Shown here piece by piece: positions 9,901 to 18,900 of a stretch of DNA of 29,090 bases. Positions within the stretch are counted from its first letter, which is position 1, and each line of letters begins with the position of its first letter. Made by a program: the position numbers and the translations under genes. Origin of the DNA: Sperchopsis tessellata (taxonomy: Eukaryota; Arthropoda; Insecta; Coleoptera; Hydrophilidae); the NCBI GenBank assembly GCA_033557685.1, contig JAWQRN010000475.1, positions 1-29,090 on the forward strand, written 5' to 3'. The notes below the pieces were generated by a model. The model searched no databases. It was given only the letters and a program-made list of their open reading frames with translations, and had not been told where the DNA came from.

Positions 9901-12900
9901 AATGGTAAGTAAAAACTCCTTATTTGTCTAACGGTTAAAATTACATTCAACAGTAATATTTTTCTTCTTTAGGTGCCTTCTCCGCTCCGGAGGTTGGCAA
10001 CCATCATCCCTTTGCAGACTTTTGAGACAGTTGCTCTAAATAGCTGACTTGTATTACAATTGAACCATTCTCACAGGTTCTTCAGCCATGAATGGCGTCA
10101 TTTTCCAACGTTTCTTCTTTCTTATATTTTTCCTTGTATTATTATTTGGAGCAAGTGGTATTTTTCTCCTTTAGTAATGTGTCCCAGGTTTTGCAATTTT
10201 CGTTTTTTAATGGTATTTATAATTTCCTTCTCTTTCTTCATTCTTCCAATTACTTTTGCGTAGGTTACCTGGTCGGTCCATGGTATTCTTAATATTCTTC
10301 TATACATCCATAGTTCGAACGCCTCTAACCTTTTTTCGATGTCCGCTTTCCTCACTGTCCATGCTTCGGTTCAATACAATAGTATTGAATGTACGTAGTA
10401 TTCTGTTAATCTTGCTTTTAATTCTAAGCTTAGATCTTTTCCGCATAGTGCTTTTTTCATTTTCATGAAATTTGCTCTCACATTTGCTATTCTGATTTCC
10501 TCTGAAGTATCGTTGTTTTGGTTAATGGTTGTACCGAGGTAGTTGTACTTTGCTAGCTTTTCTATGGGTTCGTTGTGTATGTAGATGTTTCCATTGTTTT
10601 GTGTTGTTTTTGTCATTACCATAACTTTGGTCGTCTTAGCATTTAGAGATACTCCCCATTCTACGCTTGCCTCTTTCACTTAGTTATGCTTGTCTAATCC
10701 CCCTTCTTATTTCAATCTGTTCCGATATGTTGCTGTCTATTTACACGACTGCCTTTTGATTATAATACAGATTGGTAATGATTCTGAGGTCTCTAGTGTC
10801 AATCTTTTCTTTGAGCAGTTGGATAAGGCAGTCGAGTCGTATTTTGTCAAAGACCTTATTGTAATCAATGAAGCATATGCATAGGTCTTGGATCACCTCT
10901 AAGCACCTCTGCATGAGGACGTTAACAGCAAAAAATGCTTCTCGTGTACCGAGTCCATTTCTGAACCAGAATTGTGATTCACTGATCTCTTGTTCTAGTT
11001 TACCGTGTATTCTGTGCTGTATCACCTTTAGAAATGTCTTTAATGTGCAGCTCATAAGGATTATTGTGCGATGATCCGCACATAGTTTTGGGAAGTGTTA
11101 TGAAGGTTAATGTCAGCAATTCCCTGATATTATTCCTGTTGAATATATGGCGTTGAATAAGTTTACTATGAGGTGAAGGTGATCTTCCTCAATTAACTTG
11201 AGCACTTCTGCCAATAGTACATCAGGGCCTGGTGATTTTCCGTTTTTTAGAATTCTTATGGCACATGTTACTTCCTCTTTGGTTATGTCTGCTCCACTGT
11301 TTTTTTAACCATTTTCTTCCTGATGTTCTTCTGTGATGTTTCCGAGTCTTCTGTCTTTGAATAATTCTTCGATATATGTTTTCCACCTCAACAATTTTTT
11401 TTTTGTTTCTATTACCATTTTACCATCTTCATCTGTCAGTACATTTGGTTGTCTATGTTTATGAGTTCCTGCAAGTTCTTTGAATTTTTTATGTATATTG
11501 AAGATGTCGTGTTTTAGTTATAATTCCTCTATCTTTTCGCATTTATGTTTGAACCATTATTCTTGTGCTTTCCTTATATCCCCCAAACAGTAATATAATC
11601 AAACATAATTTAAACAAATTTCTTATTATCTAATAATTTTGTCAATTATGCCCTCAAGTTTGATGTAACTGCAACACTCCTTTGAGCACTGTTCACAAGC
11701 TGATAATAAACAGCATCTATCATACTTTTGACATCACTTTTACTAATACATGACAAAAATTCTAATTTATATGAAGTAGACCACAAGGCTTAATGATGAG
11801 ACCTGCATACCACACAAATTGATTTTATAAAATGACTGCCTTTAAGTTCGTTGCAACGCACAATTGAGCATGGTTCACAAACTAATAATAATAACTGATA
11901 ATAAAAGCACCTATCATAATTTGTACAAAAAGGACCACAAGATTCACACTTAAGACCTACATGACACAAATTGAGACATATAAACGAATTGTATGTCTTA
12001 CACCAGGATTTTATTATATGTTATTACTCTTCTATACTACTATTATTACTAACCAATAAGATAGTTTTCTACAACTGATAATACTTTACTTCCACAACCA
12101 ATAAACCAGCTTTCAACATAAATACCTGAACAACTAACCTACTAAATAGGAAATTTGGCTATGACATTATAGTAGATATAGTATTTGACAATGATCTCAA
12201 AATGTATGCCTGTATTCATGATGACCAAAACTACTCATCTCTCCAGACTGATTTACATAGAATCCAAAACTGGTGTGACTTTAATAACTTGCATCTTAAC
12301 CTCAGCAGATGCAAAGCCATATTTTTTTAAATATTTGTTGCCATCAATTTTCTGTACACTTAAATTTCCCTCTTATCTTGGCGTCAACTTTGTTAGTCTA
12401 CCTACTTTTAACTCATATATTATCAATATTACTACTTTTGCTAAACATTTTCTAGGATTTGTTATATGAAGATCACGAAACTTCTTGCATACCAATGTCT
12501 TACTGGCCTTATCTGCATATATTTGATCTAAGTGCTGAATACGCATTATTAGAAATCTAGCCATTACCTAAGGTTTTGTATCAATAAATTAGTTTTCTGT
12601 AGTAAAATTTCGAAACAAACAATATCTATGAGTATTCTGCCATAAGTGACAGGTTTGAATATTTCCTAATGCGATAGATGATAATTATGTTATGCACCTT
12701 ATTTTCTTCATGTAAATATGACATGTATTTTAATTTTATATTTTAAATTTACATTAGATGTTTTTTACCACCTGATAATAATTTATGAATAATTTTAAAC
12801 CAACACCTGGTTAGATTTCTATGTGATATTAGTAAACGATTATACCGTGGATACATTTATTTGTATTACTAAATTAGAAAGTACTAGCCAATACTCGAAG

Positions 12901-15900
12901 TTAAAGTATTGTTCTGTAATTTGGAATCCTTTAAATGAATGATGAGCATTCTTAACTAACAAATGAACCTTCGAATAGTGTTTTCATTTGAATGAATTTC
13001 TATTCAAATAAATTTTTATCTGAACTAATTTTTATTCGAATGATATACGAAATTTTCATTGGAACTCAATCAAATCATCCCAAATACCTATAAGACTATG
13101 AATTTTATGAATAACCTTTAGTTTAGTGGTCCACCCAAGCCAAATGCTGAGCATATTCCGTTGACACGGTCTAGCTATCTACTACCTACCCATTTTAGCC
13201 CTAATTTCAGGTATTCACATTTAGGTATTTACTACAAACGCACACTGACTGCATGCAGTGTACTTACATTCGAAGAAGTTCTCAAAAGGTGTTTACAAAG
13301 ACATTGCTGCGGCAGAAGTTGTACCTGTTGTCAAAAGCCATACGCCTGATATCATAAACATTAGAGAGGTTCCACACTATTGTAAACTATTTTCACATCT
13401 TTTAGTAGTACCTAGAAAATTGTAAAATTCTGTAGATTGATCATGTATTAGATTTTTCAAGACCACTATTATTGTAAATTTATACAAATACCCAAAATTG
13501 TTTACAAGTTAGTTTAGTTATGTAAGAGATATTTAGAAGCAATTAATCTGTAGCAAATAGTCTTCAGTACATTGCAAACTGCTTGTATAAAAGAAGTGCA
13601 TTTTTAATTTAAATTAATACTTTTGTGGTATACACTAACAGATTATTAGTTTAAATTAACCCACGCCCCGATAAGTTCGGAACAATTTTGATATTTGCTT
13701 CACATTGAACGACTGCAGGGACTTTGAAAATATTAAAAAAACGTATACAGTAAAAGATTTAAGAAATAATAATTATTATTAATATTAAAACCTTATTAAA
13801 AATCAAGTTAAGCAAACTAAACAAATATTGAAAAAATAAATTATTAATTTACATATTAAAGCTACGTATAATGAGTACGAAATATAATTGTATAAATGAA
13901 TTGTAAGTCAATAGTAAAACATTAAATAATATTACTATATAATTTAATAACTAAAGTCCCATTATCAATTGCCTCTTCATATTTTTCATAAAATGACCTA
14001 TAATTTATCTAATTTGTGATCAATCTACAGAATTCTACAATTTTCTAGGTACTAAAAAAAGATTGAAATTGCACGAATCATCTAATTAATTAATGTTTAT
14101 AATATCAAGCCCGTGGCTTTTGACAACAGGGAACTTCTGTCATGACAATATGTTTGTAAACACCAGCCTGTTCTCTTAAGGAGTTCCCAGAATGTAAATA
14201 AACTGCACAGAATAAGTGCACATCTGTAGTAAATACCTAAATGTGAATACCTCAAGGTGAAGACTAGGGCTAAAACAGGTAGGAAGTAGGTCTAGGTAAA
14301 GAGGTAGGTAAACCGTAAAACTTGGGACCGAAAATGGCGTCCATTGCCACTCTCTTGTTTTAATATATAAGCTCTCTACCTCCAGCTACGTAAATTACAT
14401 ATATATCTTGAACAAGATTTTTTCACTAAAATTCTTCTTAAAATGTTCCACAAGATTTCATTAAATTGCCATCTAAGTTCATAGGTATAGTATTTTTCAA
14501 CAAACGTCTCCATAATTTAGTATATGATCCCATTTCTGTTTCGTCACTCAATATCCACATACCAAATACTTTTGTACTACATTATAATTTATTTTACCTG
14601 TCATATGCTCAAACCAATCTATTCAACAACTCACTCATCTATACGATCTATACGTCTTCAATGAACAATAAATTCTTTTAGTACTAACTGACGCAATCCC
14701 ACATGCATTTTTTAGTACTTGGTCTGTACAGAATTAGAATAAATAAATACAATAAAAATGCTTACTTGTGAGCTGCATGAATATCTTGTTTGAGCTCGTT
14801 CAGAAATCCCATCTTAAACTGATGCCGTATAAACAAATACTGATGAGTAGTTTTATTTAAGTGATCTCTATGGGATTTAATGTTTCTAGTTTCCATGTGG
14901 TAATAATTTTGGGCTAGATCAAAAAAAGCACTTTCCAATCTAGTTGAGTAGCCATGTAAATGATCCCCGTGTGGAAGTACGAACAAAGACTTGGCATTTA
15001 ATTCGCAACTAGCACACAAAGCAACAGCTCTTTCTGAAGCCTGAATATCCTCACCTGCGGGTAATGGTGGTGAATTTTGTATGAGAACAATGGTTATTTT
15101 TGTTGCACGCCCCTCCAAAGCAGCCCTAGAAATATGAAAATATAATTAGGACAACATCAATACTAATATTTGTATAAAATAATTTTAAAATTGATATTTT
15201 GACCATATGACCAAATAAAATAAATCAACCTTATAAATTTTTGATGATTTTTTATATAGTTATCGATTGTTAGGGCGATGGCTGTACTCGAATGGATACC
15301 TTGACCACCCCCACATATCACTGGTCCGCACTGTAATGGGATTCGGTCCTAAGCATAGCGGAGATTACTAAGTTAAGGTACTTTCTTAAAAAATTGACAC
15401 TAGAGACATTGCAAGACTTTCTCCACAATCAATAAGATTTAAGTGGATAAAAGCGTAAAATAACTCTAGGTAACCCATAATTAATTAGTTCATGAATAAA
15501 AGTTAAAACTATAATAAACTACTGATTTATTTTTCACTGCCGTCTACATTTTATATTTTAAAAACAGAGAACGTAAAAGGAATATATAATAGTAGGTGGA
15601 GATTGCAAGGTGATTATTATTTATCAAAGACAGAACAGATAGTTGGACAGAGTGTATATACCTACCTGGCATCTAGGGTTTTCAATTGATTAACGTGAGA
15701 GCTTATTATCAGAGTGAGGATGGCAACATTCAAGCCAAACATTGTGAGATGACTTTTTGAGATGCCTTGAGATTTTATTTGATTTGTGTTTGTAGGCTCG
15801 TCTGTATGAGTCCGAATTTATATTCGTGTATATGTATAATTATGAATATATGAGGATGCTTCTGTATTATTTTGATATTTTTTAAAACTCTTATTTTTTT

Positions 15901-18900
15901 AAAGTTAAGTTTTTAAATTAAATTAATTTACTGTTATGCCTTGGCCTACTTACACAAACGTTCAAGGAAGTCTTCTTCCTTAAAGTTGGCAGTAGTTCTG
16001 ATATATAATATTGATTGTGTACATAACTGTTACTTGAGAATTGATTGTATCTATATTGTATTCTGAACAAAATAAATATATATTATTTTTTTTTTTTTTA
16101 GGAGAACCAACTATCAGCCCACTGACAGATCACATTATGTATATATCTATCATTGTTAAACGCATACAGACAATATACCTTTTACTTTCATTAATGTAGA
16201 AATAACATTAATCCATTAGTGCACCATATCTCTTATAAAGGACGCTATATGTGAATTTGAGAGTATTCTTGATAGTTCAGCTCACCAAACTATATCAAAA
16301 TTGTGCTGATTTATATAGTGGTGTGTTTATAATAAATAGTTTTTGCCAATAATGGATCTAGCTTTATACAATACTAACGGAAGAGGATAAGTAACAATTA
16401 CTTTCACATCAATTATAAAGTTTTTTTTAAACAAATTATTTCTATAACATTTATTGTTTTGCTCTTTTTAATAGCCCTTTTATTCTTGGCTCCCTTATAA
16501 TAGACCTTGTGCATAGAAGTATCATAACTTTGCCTAAAAATAATTTGTTAAATTTTTTTATGCCATAAATTACCTCTAACTGAACTCATAGGACATCTAG
16601 GTAGCTATAGCGATGCAGATAATCTCAATAATTTGAAACTTAAAATGCTGCAAGCTAGATTGGAGTTCAGACTAATTCAAACCGATAAATCTGCAAATAC
16701 TCAACCAAGTCGTGTTGTATCAGATTTTAGCTCTGAAGATGAGATACTATAGTCAGAGTATACTCAACAGCATCAACATCAAAACATTAACATTTGGATG
16801 CTGTAAAGATACAACCGAACAGGGACAAAAGCTTTTTTTTGATAATTATTTTACGATGCTAAAACTAATGACTTGTTTGTCAGAGAATTTTCTTACATAT
16901 ATAACAAAAAAAGATAAGTATGAAAAACAAATTCAAATTTTGAATTTTTACGTGGTGCTGTGTTTTTACAAATTTAACCTATTTTTCTGTTATTGATTTT
17001 GGATGTATACTTCCACGGCCACCATAAATATATACTCCGGTATTCCAGGAGATAACCATGTGTTAGATTTTCTTTTTGCCAACATTTCATCCTCCATTGG
17101 AAAGTTATTAAGACATGAAGCTCCAAAAATACTAGATATAGAATGAATGAAACCATTGATTTGCTGAATTTTATATTGCGGGGAATCGCTAATGGGAATT
17201 CTTTCGGCTTGTAAGACTGTGATCTTGGACTTTGTATACGGGATTTCTACCCAGAAATGAAAATTTGGCTCTAAAAAGCCTCAAGGATATCCTCTCTGAA
17301 GACAAGAGAAACACGACTGTCATAATGAACCGCTCCACATATGGCAAAATGGTGCAATTTCTGCAAGATCCTGTATACAAGCCCCTAGATCGCAATCAGA
17401 CCAACAGAATCGAGAAAAAGTTATCATCTATAATTAAGAGTTCGCATCTTGACCCGAATAAGCAGAAGTCTGTTTTGCCTCATGTTCTAGCACCCCTAGG
17501 ATTTACGTACCACCGAAGATCCACAAACCAGGAGTTCCACTAAAATCTATTGTAAGTATCACTAAATCTCCCACCTACCAGCTCACCAAAATTTTCACTC
17601 CGAATCTCAACCAGTTTATTGGAACATACAATATACAAAATTAATTTTAATAATCGTACATGTTTGAATAGTGTCAAAGTACCTAAATTAGTACATATTA
17701 CACAAAATGAGAAGAAAAAATCAAAATAATAAGCCATAAAACACAAATACCAATTCCAGATTAAAATAAACTAAGGAGGAAGAAATAAAAATACACACAA
17801 ACATATAAAAATACATACACACTATATGGTTGCAAAATTTACACTTACTTAGAAAAATAATCTGCAATCGTGTAAAGTTCAATTCTACAGAGATTTTCAA
17901 ATATTTTTCTCTTGTACTCGACCAATGTGTTACAATTTTTTTATGTCAATGGGCAATGCATTATAAAACTTGATGGATTTATAGTAGGCGTCATCATACA
18001 TCAAGAACTATGCCCATTTCATAGAGAAGATTTCTAATATAGGCATCTTCTTGGAAGTATATAATATCCAAGCTCTAGTCAGCCATTAGATTCCCTATAG
18101 GAGTCAGTCTATATATAGCACTTTTTAGAGCTGGTCGGCACCTACATCTAACACTTTTCAGAGCTACATGTCAGTCTATACCCAACACTGTTGAGAGCTA
18201 TATGTCTTGATAATGTCCAAGTATTCAAAACAAACAAGCTTCTTTCCAAACAGATTTCTATCAATCTCAGACCAATTTCTTCACTTTTGAATCCCGATAA
18301 GGGTGTACTAGTCTCTCTATTCCATCCCTTCTGACACTTACCCAACCATTTATATCGTCCAATAGAATGATTTTCTCCAATACAACTTCTTACATTAATA
18401 GTTATCAAACTTCACCCCGAAATTCATCTTTCTTTGCTCATTTCTAATGAATATCCCACTAAGATTAGAAACTTCCAATGGTGGATACTTAAATACAGCC
18501 TTATTATTCTAGAGGATGAATAGATCACTCCACTACTTAAAATTAGTGCTACTACTTTACTTCCATTGTCATTCCTGTTTACACCTGACTTGACACCTTT
18601 ACCCTTTTACAAAACACACATAACATCCACTCTATATTTATCCATCTCACGTATCAAAACCTTTTCTTTACCTTATACCCCTCTTACATTCTACGCACTG
18701 AATTTCCAAGCCGCTGCTGCTGAATCATCTACCAGTGGTAAACCTATCTTCTTGATCCGTCGTTATCCACCATAACATGGGATAGTCTTACGCTTGTTAT
18801 CACAGTTTATTGTAGTATCGAAAAAGCTAAAAAACTAGAGTAGGTCCGAAACACTAACCTAAGCAAACCTGTTCCCATATAGCATCCCCTAGTTGCTGTA

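Noticed and set aside
15265..15375. Possible 5S rRNA gene or 5S-derived SINE (GGGCGATGGCTGTACTCGAA and AAGTTAAGG)
   Set aside because: The 3'-half-like part precedes the 5'-half-like part, the internal promoter boxes are not intact, and no full 5S length or terminator is present.
17189..17395. Minus frame overlapping the Penelope-like relic
   Set aside because: Antisense of recognisable Penelope-like protein sequence.
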